Positions 13,446 to 26,820 of a stretch of 64,000 bases of DNA are shown one piece after another. The DNA comes from Camarhynchus parvulus (Eukaryota; Chordata; Aves; Passeriformes; Thraupidae), in the NCBI RefSeq assembly GCF_901933205.1, contig NC_044576.1, positions 6,109,024-6,173,023 on the forward strand. The letters are read 5' to 3'. A program made the translations under genes and the position numbers. Each line of letters begins with the position of its first letter. Position 1 is the stretch's first letter. Below the pieces are notes generated by a model, which did not search any database, was not told the origin of the DNA, and worked only from the letters and a program-made list of their open reading frames with translations.

Positions 13446-14039
13446 GATGGTTTGTGAATGGCTTATAAATAGGAACAGAAAAACTGAAGAAAAACTACAT
13501 GATTATGTAAATCAGACAGTCAGCTAAGTGGACTGTACAACTCTGAACAAGAAATGGGAAAAATTGGGAGGGGGGGAAGAATATTTTCCAAAATGCAGCT
13601 GCAGTTTATTTAGCTTTAAATCTAGCCTTAAATGTTTTTGTGCTCAGAACGAAAAAAACACCTTTTCTTGGTAACCCCCTTTAATTTTGTAGCTATATTT
13701 TTTAAAAAATCTCATACATATATAAGGATAGAAGGCACCATAATGAGGATTTATTTTTAAATTCAACAGACCATTGAATTTCAACAAGCTGTTTCTCTAT
13801 TAAAGGCAGTGGCTTTGTTTTGAACTGAACATACGTATTTTAGCAAGGCATTTAATATTAATTTGAAGTCTTCAAGTGATGAGAATTCACTCCCACCTCC
13901 TGTTGCAATACTTAATTACCCCAGGTACATTTTTCACTTGATTTTCTATTTGCATTTCTAGCTCCACCTTAAGTTATTTTGGTCTTTTTATGCATTTGAT
14001 TGCTTATATTGATCTCTGTAGTATCAGCTTTTCTAATTG

Positions 14040-15010
14040 CCTGTGTGTAGTTATAAATCATGATTATGTCCCTTTTAACCTTTTCTCTGATGAGACCGAA
14101 TTCCTTAACTTTCCTATGGCAGTGGATGTTATCCAAGACTAATTAATCTTCACGTTCTTCTCTGGATTTCTCATGTATCGGAGTATTTGTAAGGGTGACA
14201 TCTGCATTAGATGCCACATGTCAATAGTGATCCATCAGGACTGTACAGAGCCATAATGTGATCCTCTTGCTCTGATGAATATCTCCCTCTCTCTCTTTCC
14301 TCAAAAATTGCATTATCTTTTTTTTGTGTGGAAGCTTTGCCTTGGATGTTGACTGTTACGGGCCAAGTCCTCTTCAGAGTCTTTCTCAAGAATGTGGTAC
14401 ATCATCCTCTTATTATCTTACCTTATATTTTCTTGGAAATACAGATGGTATTTTACCAGCATTAAAATACTGCTCATGAAGTGATCCAGATTGCTCTGTG
14501 TAAGTGACCTGTCCTCATTCTTTACTACTCCAGCAGTCTGCAGGTCCTTTGCAAATTTATTGCAAGTGATTTTTACAGTTTATTCCAGATCATTGATTTT
14601 TAAAATTGAATGCAAGGTAAGGTTTGTAGAGAGAGGTGATAAGCTTTTATTACATCAGTGACATGTGTAGGGGGTGGGGAAAAGCAAACAGGCAGGCCAC
14701 TGAATTTCTGTCCCTTTTATCCCAGAGCTTTTAAAACTTTCAGTAAGATGGCAAACAGCTATATTTCTTGCTGAATCCCTGTATCTTGAAATTATTATTA
14801 TGGTATTTTAAAGAAAATTACATGTTCATCGTGTTTTCAGAAAGTTACTCAGAGTTCTTGTGGGTAACACCTCAGTGCAGGTGTCTTTGCAAGCCAAGCT
14901 TAATATATCTAAGAGTAAAACGCATCCTGTTGTTCAAGACCTATTCTCCATGAAGCTGTGTTGATATTTTATATCTATCCTTAAATTAGACTCATGTGGG
15001 CCAGTTCATG
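14040..15010 (-). mobile_element. Old degenerate CR1-type LINE, antisense
   Basis: Several islands resemble ancient amniote CR1 consensus in reverse orientation and in the right order. These are ATTATGTCCCTTTTAACCTT with TCTCTGATGAGACCGAATTCC at 14063-14105, TTCTTCTCTGGATTTCTC near 14154, CTTTGCAAATTTATTGCAAG near 14548, CCAGATCATTGATTTTTAAA near 14585, and ATTCTCCATGAAGCTGTGTT near 14942. Divergence is very high, so the boundaries are approximate. The call comes from remembered family patterns and was not aligned. Confidence 0.5.
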
Positions 15011-17794
15011 ATATTGCAGTGACCACCACTAAGCAAACAAAGCCATTCATTATTCTGTTCATCTGCTTCTGAACTACATAATCCCTGTTATGAAGAAAGA
15101 GTTAATTCAGGTTTTAGTATTTATTGTTACTTTGCCTTTCTTTCCTCTGCCCTGTTCTGTATTGCCATTAGTGCCTTTGCATCTTCTATGAAGCAAGTTG
15201 GTTTAACCAATAAAACCTGCAGGCTCCCAGGAATCACAGAATGTAATGTTTCACCATCTTGGCAGCTGTATTCAATGAGGATGCTTTAATTGCATGACTC
15301 AAAATATCAGGGATCAGAACCCAAAAGTAATTTGGCAGCTCCCTGCTGGGATGAGGCTTGGAGGACCTGTGGCTGCTCCAAGCCCTTTCCCTGTGTTCCC
15401 ATTCCCCTGTGTTCACATTTGTGTAAGCAAGTTGGAATGCTGTCATCTGGCTGGGAAGTCCATTGAGAAACACTTCTCCCAGCGTGAATGGCTCCAATGA
15501 TCCAGTGTAGCACAGGGAGGACGTTGGTGGCACCTGCTGAACCACACGTGGGATTAGAGACTTCTCTGAGGAACGTGTCAGGCCTGCTCTGGAAACTGTA
15601 CCTGCTTGTTCTCTGCTGGGATTAATTAATGCTGCTTAAAACCAGAATTGAGTGATTGGATGCAGGAGACAGAAGTCAGCCTGAACTCTTCTTTTAGGAA
15701 GTACAACTTGAAATTAATTGCTAATTCAAACTTGAATATAAATTTCACAGAACATGAACTTCTGAAATATTGACTGAACAAAGCCTTAACTTATTAACTT
15801 TTTCTATTTACCTAATGTCTTCAGCTGTTCACTTGGTTTTGGAATGGTAGACGGTACTTCCTGAAGGCTTTACCTTCAAATGCTTACATTTTTACTAGTA
15901 CTGTGGGGTTTTTTTCCTGTGGTAATAATACTAATAGTTATTTTATGGTGGCTTGTACGTATTTGAAAATACTGTCATAGTATTCAGAGTTGATTTCTAA
16001 TTAATGCAAACTACCTTAATAGAAAAATGGAAATTTGGACACTAATGTATTGTGAAATGATAGAACAGAAATCTTCTTATTTTGCTGCTAGCATATCGTA
16101 TTTCTGTTAAAATATGCAAGTGAAATTAAAAATGTTTCTAGAATAAAACGTTTTTGGTGTAATTTCTTTCAATCTGGAACTACATTAAGCTTTACTCCAG
16201 TGTATAAGCCACGGGTGATGGCTGCTGTAAAATGAGAGAGCTCAGGGGTGGCTCCTTTTCCCTTGGGCCTGCCATGAATGTACCCCTGTAGGCTCATACT
16301 GACAACAGCAAATAGTATCAGCCTCAGTTTTCTGACCTGGAGGAAGGGAGGAAAGGCATTTAACTGGCTTGCAGTTAAATCAACGCTCCCTGCCATGCAC
16401 AGAATCCAACAGATAGCACCCTGAGTGAGTAGGTAAAGTCAGAAATGTTATGAGATGCACCTCTTTTCCACAAGTGTGCCAAAACAAAACACCCTGTTTT
16501 AGGTTTCATCTTACTTCTCTCACAGCCATGGAGGAAAAGATGCCATGGCTCAGATTTACATCTTGCTCTCTGCTTTGTAAGGTGGCTTCATAAATAAGCC
16601 ACTGACATCCATTGATTAATTAATTAATCCATCCATTAATTGTTTTCCTTTCACAGGCACCCTTGTGCTGAATGGGACCTCTTACCCATCTCACCAGCTA
16701 GAGCTCAGTGTGACACTGCTAATTTAGAGCTAACTGAGCTGCTCAAGTAAAGTGTTCTTTTGACCCAGTTATAAAATTACTGTAATAAATGCAAAAGGAA
16801 TTGCTAGACATTTTAATTTTGGAATAAGAGTCCATGAAAAAAACAAAGTGGGATTGACAATTGCAAGGCAGGACAGTGCAGCTGAGTGATCTAATGAAAA
16901 TTGTGCTGCAGCTAAAGCTGCTGCAGTTTGCTTTAAGGAATCATGGGACTATAAGATATTATACTCTCTTCATATAACCATTAGCAAATGGTTAAACTGT
17001 AATTGTTCCATATATATATTATATACTCACAAAAAAAACCAGTTTGTGAGACATCAAAATAAATTGCTTTTTATGAGGAAAGAACAATCTTTCAAGATGT
17101 TTATATCAAGAAAGCTTTCTAAATGTTTTTTTATGTACCTCTGCAAAGGAAGAAAATTTATAATAACTATTGAAGTGTCTTTTATTCTGTTACAGTATTT
17201 CTTCACATTTCTATAAACTTCTTGCAAAATAGCTACAAAAAGACATTATTTATAATATATGTTGTTTCACCTGAAGGGGTTTTTCCAGCTCTTGTCCAGT
17301 GTTTGGTAGTGATACAGGAATGCTTGCAGAAGAAAGTCATTTCATACACAGCCTCTTCCCAGCCCTTAGTAATTACAGGCTTTTTAATATGCAGACGTGG
17401 GAAGCCTTTTAGTCTGTCAAAGTTTCACTTTATGTCTCTGTCTGGACATGAATTCAGAGTGGCAGTTAAAAGTAAAAAATTGTATTCTTTAATTTACTTA
17501 AATTTTGGCATCACTGCTGTCTTGTAGCACTTGCACCTTGATGATATGCCACAAGAGTTTTCTTTCCAAGCTTTAAAATTTGTGTATTTTCTTTTGCTAA
17601 GAAGGAAAGGGTCAGCGAGTGTTCATCACATTCCTTTTTCCGTCACTGACTAGAAAAGTGGTTCCAAATACAAATATCATTGATTAAGTTTTATCACCCT
17701 AAAGGAAAATGGTCCCACTCTTTTCCATCTTTGTTTGGATTATATTTTCCATTTTCTAATTAGTGTCTATTTCAAAATCCCACATGTATTTTGA

Positions 17795-17935
17795 TGATAT
17801 CTTTCTTGAGCTGGGTGCCCAGAGCTGAACACGCACTACTCGCTCAGGGGCACTCTTGATTTGCAAAACCAGAATATGTTCATTAATATTGCCTTCGTTT
17901 TAGCTACCCCTTGTGCATTAGCAAAAACCAAATCA
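17795..17935 (-). mobile_element. Old CR1-type fragment, antisense
   Basis: The string TTGAGCTGGGTGCCCAGAGC followed by TGAACACGCACTACTCGCTC resembles the reverse complement of the CR1 region that normally reads about a 'contributed/associated with' frame, followed by degenerate sequence. Short and diverged; low confidence in extent. Confidence 0.4.
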
Positions 17936-19049
17936 AAATATTTCCATCGCTCTGTGGCCAGAATGGTGTGTGCCTAAATAAAGATGTAACTTAGGCAAGG
18001 GAAGATCTTAGTGCTGTTATAGTGAGCTTAACATCACAAATTTCTCAATAGCAGGAAAAATTGTTATAACTGTGTGGCTGGCACGAGTGAGCTGCTTTGT
18101 CCTCACAGCATTTTTTTTTCAGATGGCAGCAGCTGCTTTATGTTCTTTGGTTTTGAGCGGTCATTACTCCTCAGTCCAATGTCTGTACAAAAGGGTTGAG
18201 AGCTTTTGAAATAAACTGAGAGCAATTTAAGTGACCTTCCCATGATGTGGATGGATCAGCTGGAGTCAGCTGCCAAAGCACTGACTTGACAGATTCTTAG
18301 CCTGTATATTTGGCTGGTTAGAAAACAGAAGGCCTGTGGCAGCTTTGCCTTTCTTCTGAATCCAGACCTAGGGACTGGATGTAGAGGATGAGAATACTCT
18401 TCTCATTGCTGTAGCTTTATCACACAGCATGGGACACCTGACGTGGGGCAGATCAGCTCTTCAAGCATGGAAAAAATTTTGCTCAAAATTAGTATGAGTC
18501 TCAAATTTTACTAACTAAATGGAAAGCCTTTTATTAAGGACAGATCCTAATTATGGTATTCAACACATGGCTTCAGGTCAAACTGAATTTAATACACCAT
18601 GCATTTTATATATCAGGATTTTTCTATTATTTTAATAAGAGTTCATTTGTGTGTCTAATAATACATCACATTTTACTCATGACCTCATTAGGAAGATTCT
18701 TAAACATTTGCTTGATCATTATCCTAAAGAAGGATAAACGTCTGCTGTCTTGGGAACACCTCAGGTTTAACCCAGCTCATGCAATAGGCACTTGAGCCTA
18801 CAGCCTGATGTACACTTTTCCGTTCATTCATTTACAATAATTGTATAATTCCTTGGCAAGTAAAGTTAGTGATTTCTAAGCATTAATATGTAACTTGCTA
18901 TTTACATTTTTTGTAATTATAAACCAGACCACATGAGTCTTCAGCTACTCTACAGCTTACTAGAATGATTAATACAAGCTTCAGCAACAACTTGTTTACT
19001 TGCTTCTTTCTACATTTCCTTTGGCAGGGCAAATTCTGTCAACCATATC

Positions 19050-19101
19050 TAAAAAAAAAAAAAAAAGGAAAAAAACAGAAAAGGGAAAAGGAAAAAAAGA
19101 T
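19050..19101. repeat. A/G-rich homopurine tract
   Basis: A16-like run followed by GGAAAAAAA, GGGAAAAGG and similar purine words, almost free of pyrimidines over about 50 bp. Simple low-complexity sequence. Confidence 0.7.
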
Positions 19102-22100
19102 AGAGCCAATTATTTAGTTAGGCTCTACCTGTCTCATGTTTAAGCATTAAAGAGAGCCAAGGGATTGCTGCAAAAACAATTATTTGAATCAGGGTATATA
19201 AAAGTGATAAATTCAATTTGGGCTCTTACTAATTTTAAACAAGAGTCAAGGGAGGGGCCACAGTTTCTCTGCCCCTCACTTTTAAACATGATCCATTGTG
19301 ACAGAAGTTTCCATCACACTTTTTGAGGAATTAGTCCTTAGGGGTGTTTGATTTGGCAAAATAGTGCCATGTTCATGTCTGACTTCAATACCACCATCCT
19401 CACAAAACCTCTGAATGTGGGGCATGAACTTGGGGAAAAGAATTCTATTTCTTCCCATTTCTAGAGAGATGATGCTAGCAAACTCTTAGCAACTTTTCAT
19501 GTAAGAACAAGGTAGTTTTGAAAAGCTGACTGTGTTACTAATTGGATGTGACCAAAAAGCCCAATTGGGATGTTTGCTGAGAAGCCACCTGATATCATTG
19601 CCTTTCAGCTTACTGGGCAACTTTTTCAGCTTTTTATAGTGACATAATATTCAGCGAAAATATTATTTAGTCCTTGTACTTCACTTTTGAAGCCCTTTAC
19701 TATAGAGAATTTTGAATCTTTAAAGTCTCCTTCCCTTTCCAGTGTCACTGTAGGAATTAGTCTTATCTGGTGGAAACATATTTCATCTCAGCTGACTTGC
19801 AAAGCACACAAGGTTACAGCAGTTGAGAGAAGGAAGCATGGCTTGGGATTGGCCAGTGTGTTGCAGGCTGTGACTTGTCCATGGAGCAGAGTTTGGGACT
19901 GTCTCATGTGAGATACTCTGGTCCTCCTTGTGCTGATAAAGGAGCAGCAGTCACAAAGGAGCTGGAGAGATCAGAAACCCTTTTCCAGTCCATGCCTTCA
20001 GTGCCTTCATCATGCTTTATCAGCAATCCCACTATTTTCTACAGTGCTCTAGTCCCAACAAAGTAACTCAAGATACAAACTGTCCTGATGCCCTCTAGGA
20101 CATTTGTCAGGGAGTGAATGGCATTTCCCAGCATCAAGGTGCACCAAGACAATTTTTCCCAGCCAGGTCCAGAGCTGAGATCCCCACATGCCTTGTTCAG
20201 CTTTTTATCCCACTCCAGTACAATCACAGCAGCTCCCATTGGGAGAAGGTTCTAAGGTGCTTTATAATCATTAAACTTCACAGTACACCTTGGATTAATT
20301 ATTTGTATGGCAGAAGTTATCCACAGAGGTTACGCATATGAGATATCCATGTGTCAGCTGTTATAGACCTGATTGTGCGCAGGTTTTTTGGCCGATTTTA
20401 GCAGCATCCTGCTCCTATAATCAAATTATATGTATAAGTTCTGGTTTTGATAAACTAAACATAAAAGAACAAACAAGCAAATGAGCTTTTCTACAGCCTC
20501 CTCCTCCCCTGAGTGCAGTGTTTCAAGGTCCTCATGCAGCACTCCCTGGAGCAGGGCTGCAGCTTACCAAGCCTGAGTCCCTCCTGGCACTCTCATTCAT
20601 GCATTCTGTCAAACAACATTTTCTTTGATTTTTTATCAAGATCTTCTTGACTGAGATCTTCAAAGCAATTAATTCAGTGCTCCATGATTGCAGCTGCTGA
20701 ATAATTGTTTGTTAGAGCATTTTCTTTCCCAGGCAAGAGATGTAAAGTAGTTGCTCCCCTCAATAAACAAGTTGTCAAATGTGATTAGTTAATGGACCTG
20801 TAATCATGCGATAGCATAAAGGTAAGGATATGGTAAGTGTGATGTGAAAATGCATATTTAAATTAAAGCTATAGGGGAACATTTTCCCATAGGAACTCTT
20901 CCTATCAATGCTGAAATAGACAATTTACTATTCACAATGATTAACTGTAGATCATTAATTAAAGAAAACAAGAGATTAGTCATCAAGCATTTCAAATTAA
21001 AGATGCATTGATTGTTTGAGTTACTTATAGGTCTGGCCAGGAGCGCGGGTCAGCGCCCAGGTCCCCATGGATGAGCCAGCCTCCCATACAAACTGGCATG
21101 CAGAAGTAAAAGCCTGTTAAAATTAAGGTCACATATGTACTAGCCAAAATTAAGCTCCCAGAGCCTGAAATGTGATCCTATGTTCCTATTGACCAGCCCT
21201 GTAATTTGCCATAGTGTTTCTGGTCAGACACATTAGGAGGCAGAAATAGAGAACCCAGGCTTGTGGGGAAGAGGGAATGTCATTTTTTGGCAAGTGAATG
21301 CTAAATTCCAACCTAAATGCAGTTACAGAGAGAATGTATTATAGCTAAAAAAAATCTAATTAGCTCATTTTTATATCTAAATAATAAATCTATCCTTCTG
21401 CCTGCCCTTTAGAAGAAATCTGAGACAAGCCTGCAGTGGAATCTGTGGAAAGCAGAAGCCCTGTGCAAAAGAATCTTGCAAGGCTGGGGGGTTTTCCTTC
21501 CACTCTCCCTTGGGAACTGTACATTCAGTGGTATCATTTCCTAAAAGAGTTTTCCTTGACAGAAAAAGCAAATACTTTTCTTTTTGTTTTTGTTAAAAGC
21601 TGTATCTGTTACAGAAATTTAATTCCCCATTTGGGAATTATAAGCAGTAATACAATAATAATAGTTGTTGGTTACCACACGCTTATTTTAGACTATTCCA
21701 GGCAGCTGCCTTCTGCTTTTTGTGCAATCTCTTAGCATTAGGCTCCAATATAAAATAAATTACTCTGAACTGTCTGCCAAATTTGACTATTCTTTTAAAA
21801 TCAAGTAGCTGTTACTTACATTATGTAATAGCAACAGGGATAATTTAATTACCAAGTCACGTATGAAAAATAAGACTTCAGCCTGCAACCTTCAGGGAAT
21901 TAACCACCTAACTACTATTAAAAAGATGATCAGGGTACATAATTCTGGGACAATGGACCTGTGAATGCCAATGCAGCAGTGACGTGCTGCATAGTCAGAG
22001 GCTGTGGGGTCATTGCTGCTTGTAGCCCAAACCTGCTGGTATTCTGTTTGCTTTTTGGAGGGCACTGGAGGCAAAGCTTTCATAAGTGTTGAGCATCTCC

Positions 22101-24910
22101 TCTGATGTATCCCAGGATGAGCTCCCTGCACGCTGCCAGCTCTCACATCCCTGTGGCACATGTACCCTAAGGCAGTAATTCAAGAGGGGGCTGACACACT
22201 ACTGGCCCCTGGAGCTGTGGACAGAGGGGGCAGGGATCCTTGCCCCAGGGCTGTCTGTTGTCCATATGACTCCTCACAGCCTTGCCCCACCATTTGGGGT
22301 GCCCCTTTGCCATAGAGGCTTCTGCAGGACTCCAGTTCCATGCTCCTTCCTCAATGATTTTTACAAGCGGAGCATTTGACCACGACTACAGGCTACAACA
22401 TATGTGCTAGTAAAGCAGATTCATAAATAAAATCCCTCCAGGTTCATCTCCTTTGTGGGTTACTTCAGTTACTCCCACTCCTATTCTTCCCCTTGGATGG
22501 CTCCCAGTGTTACAGTGGGTTCCTCTTATTCCCTCTGCCTCCCTTCCACACCTCTACTTTTCCTGCTGTAATAACTAAGGACAATGGTTTCTTAAGAGTT
22601 TCAAGGTACTAGATCTTTTAGAAGTGATCAAAGGTAGTTGGAGGATGAATCATACACACAAAACCATGGTTGGACTGCTCAGCTGAGGATGACATAGATG
22701 GCAAATGTCACAAAGCTCATGATAGCATCCCCCAAGCCAGTGAGACACGGGTTAGGACCACGTTACTCCAGATAGCTGCACTGCTGACAAAGAGCATCCA
22801 AGCTTTCTTGGAAGGCTACACACTGGATCAAGTGGATGCATCCCTTCTTTGGCTACACATTGCTCGAGAGACATCCTCTTGCTTGTTAGTATGCAGCTGG
22901 TGTGGTTCACTAGCTCTGCCAAGCAGAGCTTTTTAATTCTCCCTCGCTGGAGAGAGGAACTTCAGAATAAGAGAATGATTAATGGAGGGAGGAAAAAAAA
23001 AGCAAACAAAATTTTAAAAGGGATAATAAAAACCCTAAATGAAAGTGAAACGATCAAGATTTATGAGAATTCTATGAATTCCTCACAGCCGTTCAGAGCA
23101 GGATTGCATAAGCCGCAGCATACCTCACTCGGCACATCCTTTAATGAGAATGGCCGTGTTTACGCTTTCATTTACACCGCCTCCATGCCCGCGGGCTCCA
23201 GGCGAGGCCCGTTCACACACGTTCGGAGCAAACAGAAAGCCAGGAACCCAGGCCCGTGTAACTCGGGACCAGCTGGAGGGTTTTTGGGTGCGAGAGGTGG
23301 GGCCTGCCTGCAGCACAGCTCGGAGGGACCCTGCAGGGCAGCAGCACCGAGCACAGGGACAGCCAGGGAGTGTGGACATGTACCAGGGTACTACAGTGAA
23401 ATCTGGGTTTTTGCAACTCCAGGAGCACAACAATCGGATCAATCCAAGTTTTCCAGGGAAGGTTGACCAGCTTGCATTCAGCAGTGCGATATTCAGAACT
23501 ATAGTGACATAGCCCTGTTAAATCTTTTCCATTCTCTTCCAGCTCTCAGGGAAATCAATTGAATGTCTCTGATCAGGTTTTTCACTGTGGCTGGGGACAG
23601 GGGGCGTCTTCCTATGATCCTGCAGGGGTGAGCACAAGCCAAACTGCACTAAGGATGCCTCCAAGCTGCCTGAAATTGGACATCATTAGAAGACCTTCAC
23701 AGATCTTTTTCTCTGGAGAGAGTTCAACAGAGGAGAAGTGCCTGGATCAGCTGTGACACATTTGCAATGAATTGTCTCCATGCTAAACACTGGATGTGAA
23801 TAATATCCCTGCACTCCCCATAAAGTAGTCCCTTCATTGCCAAACTCCCTTTAACACAAGGGGGTTAAACACCAAGTTAACCTGATGGCAAAAGCCAGGA
23901 GAATCCAGGTAACTGCAAAGCACAGCTTTTACATGATCACCTTTGTGGACAGCAAAGCTCCCGTTTGACCAGGATGGATCACAGCAGCTCTGCTGCATGA
24001 TGTGTTGCAGGATAACTGACAGAAGAGTTGGTTATAATTGGATGAGATGGGCTGAGAAGGTACCTGAGCATGAAATGTCTTATCTAGCAGACAGAAATCA
24101 CACCTGAACTCCTCCAAAGTGCTGAGGTGTGCAGCACAGTCAGTGCAACTTCCCAGAGGTTACAAACCTTTCTGAACAGGTTCAGGAGGCAGATCAAAAG
24201 GGTACAGGTCAGTGTGATCTCAGAGAGTGTTTGAGAACGTAATTCAGGGGCTATGGACAGGAGGGGTGGAGGAACATATTGCATTCATACTCCCTTCCAG
24301 GTAATAATCATATCATTAACTTGAAATGTTGAAGTATTTATTCTGTCTATTGTATGCATAAGCTTTAACACTGCCAGCCACCTATTAAGGCACACACAGT
24401 GGGAGCCCAGACAGCAGGGTTTGTAAAATGTGACACCCAACTTCTGCAGCTGCCCATTGCTTCTAAGTTGGCTGAATCTATGTGACATGTTCCTTCTTTC
24501 TTCTCTTCTTCCTTTCTTAATTAGATAAGGAAAATAAATCAAAATGATACAAGTACAACTTTTCCATTTCTTGTATCACCCTCCATCTCAGTTCTACCAC
24601 TGCCAAAGCAGTCATGAGGGTGGCTGTGTTGATGGAGCAATTCTCACAGGGCTGAGGGCCATTGGTGCTAATTTGCTGGCTGCACCTTCTGTGCCGGTCA
24701 AGTGAGGCAGTGTCCACACTCTGCAGCAGGAAGCTGCACAGGGCTGCCCTGTCCAGCTCTGGATGATCTGGCACAGGGTGATAACCACGGCCCTGTGGAG
24801 CAACCGGCCTGGACAGAAACAGTGCAGCCACCATGGCATCATGTACTATATTGCAATGTTCCAGCAAATACAGCTTGCTTTCAGGAGGCCTAATTAACAC
24901 TGGCAGAGTT

Positions 24911-24991
24911 TTGGTTTTTGTTTTTGGGTTTTTTTTTTTTTGTTTGTTTGTTTTGTTTGTTTGGTTGGGGTTTTTTTGTTTTTTTTTTTAG
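24911..24991. repeat. T/G-rich low-complexity tract
   Basis: About 80 bp of T runs separated by G or GG (TTTTTG, GTTTG, GGTTGGGG). Same style as the tracts at 5148 and 39937. Open frames crossing it (such as 24890-25129 minus) are poly-Lys/Asn artefacts. Confidence 0.8.
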
Positions 24992-26025
24992 AAGTTGGTT
25001 TTGGAAAAAAGAATGAAAACTAATAACATATCCAAACCTTGCTCCATCAGAGAGAGAAGAACACTGAAGAGTGGTGATGACAGCAGAGTGTAGAGCCCCC
25101 ATCCAGCCCACCAGATATAGAGGGGCCACTGGATTTCTAGTCCAGGTAACCTGGTTGCTTTGTTTGAAGTATCCAGCATGCAGCTATAATTACTTTGTGC
25201 CTGATCCATAGGGAGATGTAGCCTTATTCTAATAGCATACAGCTCTTTTGGCCTTTTCAGTCCACAGCCTTAGAAGGGCTCCTCTGAAAAGCCAAATTTG
25301 GACTGAGTAGGGAACTGCTATTCCCTATCATGTGGATTTCAGATCTTTGATCCACAGAATTCTTCTGAAGGGAGGAGGGCCAATAATCAATAGGTGTTAT
25401 AGACAAGCTATTTAATGGGACTTTCTCCAAACTTGGATAAATCAAGTTTGACTTCCTTTGGGCTCCATTACTCCTGTAGCAAAGTAGCTTAACACTTTAA
25501 ATGAAGAACAGATGCTTCTTCTGAGCAGAGCTATTGTGCACTAGTGAAGACAGAAGGGGATAAACAAACATGCACTCCAAGTGCAGCCAGAGAAAAATAC
25601 AGCTGGTGGCTCCACTTTTGGAGTTGTTCTTCCATCTCCATTAGCAGCTGAAAGCAGGATATGCAGAGGAAGATGGAGAGATGGTTGGGATAATGGCTGC
25701 TTTCTCAGAGTCCTGCCATGACCTGGGCAGCTGGTGGCATGAGGCATGGTGGATGGAGACTGGTGGGGTCACTCTACTGCTGCACCGGACAGCAGTACTC
25801 TAAGGACTGAAACCTGAATACTTTCATGTGACACTCTTAGTTATTAGGAGCAAAATCCCCTTCTCATTGATGAACACCTTAATGAACTGGCACTCCTGTA
25901 TTCTCATTCTTGCTTTGGAGGCCAACTCCTTTGCTGCAGTTCAGACTCTTGTGCACCATTTGCATGTGTTTTGTACTAATCTGGAGAAGAGGACCATCTG
26001 CAACTGCCTTGTAGGAGATCTGGTT

Positions 26026-26148
26026 TGGTCAGCACGCCTGGGCACTCCTTGTCTTATTGCTTTCAATGCTGTTCATTTGCTTCTCACAGCTGTAAGCCCA
26101 TTAGGGATGAGGCTCAGCTGCAGCCCCACTCCCAATTACCACAAACTG
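26026..26148 (-). repeat. Direct repeat R1 (LTR-like), right copy when read on minus strand
   Basis: A 123-bp segment matching 28041-28162 in the same orientation with about 15 differences by eye, or roughly 88% identity. Both copies begin at TGGTCAG and end at ACAAACTG on the plus strand, so on the minus strand they start CAGTTTGTGGTA. The centre-to-centre distance is about 2.0 kb and the pair brackets the factor H-like pseudogene. It may be part of an LTR or simply a dispersed repeat. The family was not recognised. Confidence 0.75.
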
Positions 26149-26190
26149 TGTACCTATAATTCCACTTTATTTTTTTCTTTTAAATAAATG

Positions 26191-26241
26191 CTATGTCTAC
26201 TATTTCTTTACAGGCCTTTGTAGGAGAAATAGTAAACATAG
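26191..26241. repeat. Imperfect 51-bp palindrome
   Basis: Left arm CTATGTCTACTATTTCT (26191-26207) and right arm AGAAATAGTAAACATAG (26225-26241) are inverted complements at 16 of 17 positions. The 17-nt centre, containing AGGCCT, is itself partly palindromic. It lies about 40 bp from repeat R1, between R1 and the factor H-like sequence. It could form a hairpin in RNA or be a remnant of a terminal inverted repeat. Confidence 0.85.
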
Positions 26242-26820
26242 TACAAGTATCTCTTTTGTAGGTTCCACTAACTCTGGAATGCATCTGTGTACTGACCTTG
26301 ATTCACTCTCTAAACTTATGTATCATTAAAATCTTTATACTTACATTTATAGAATATTGACAATATCAATAGCAACATACAAGAATAAGCCAAAGGCCAA
26401 ACCCCAGGATATCAACAAAATCAAGAGCTATACAATTCCATCAATAGCTCTACAATTTTAACAATATCAATAATTAGACAGCTATATAACTCCAAGTTAT
26501 AAACCTTTTACAATTGTTAATAAAATAACAGTGAGATCAGTATAGAATGGATAAAATGCAAGCACAACCCTTTGTCTGCATAAAAATGTAACTACATTTA
26601 CAAAACTAGATCTAATGTGGATAATATGCAAAGACAACCAACCAGTAATAAAAACAAGAACAAATTTCAAGACAGAACATTGGCTAAGCTACAAACAAAG
26701 CCCAGTAAAATGGGAAATACCACAAAAAGTTGAGCTCAACTCACCTGGTTGGTTGAGGGGCTCTGTCATCTCCAGACCTGGGCTTCCTCATGCCATTTCC
26801 ACTTACCCAAACAACAATGA
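26242..26820 (-). other. Probable retrocopied 3' UTR or LTR-element interior
   Basis: AT-rich sequence directly after the pseudogene stop codon (minus strand), ending in an A-rich AATAAA-containing stretch at about 26165-26185. It contains repeated CAATATCAAT/ATCAATAGC-type words between 26355 and 26475. It may be the 3' UTR of the copied mRNA. No coding frame was seen. Confidence 0.4.

Larger units (their letters stand above)
13446..26025. other. Gene-free intergenic interval, left part
   Basis: AT-rich intergenic DNA between the convergent RTKN2 and ARID5B genes. It holds degenerate CR1 fragments (about 14040-15010 and 17795-17935), an A/G-rich tract at 19050-19101 and a G/T-rich tract at 24911-24991. 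The many short frames, such as 22849-23466 plus and 24517-24900 minus, show no recognised domain, no splice context and heavy overlap on opposite strands, so none is called as a gene. Confidence 0.6.

Noticed and set aside
22849..23466. 205-codon plus-strand open frame
   Set aside because: No recognisable domain, overlapping open frames on the opposite strand in a GC-richer patch, and it relies on an ATG within apparent non-coding sequence.
24517..24900. 127-codon minus-strand open frame
   Set aside because: No domain or motif recognised and overlapped by other frames on both strands.
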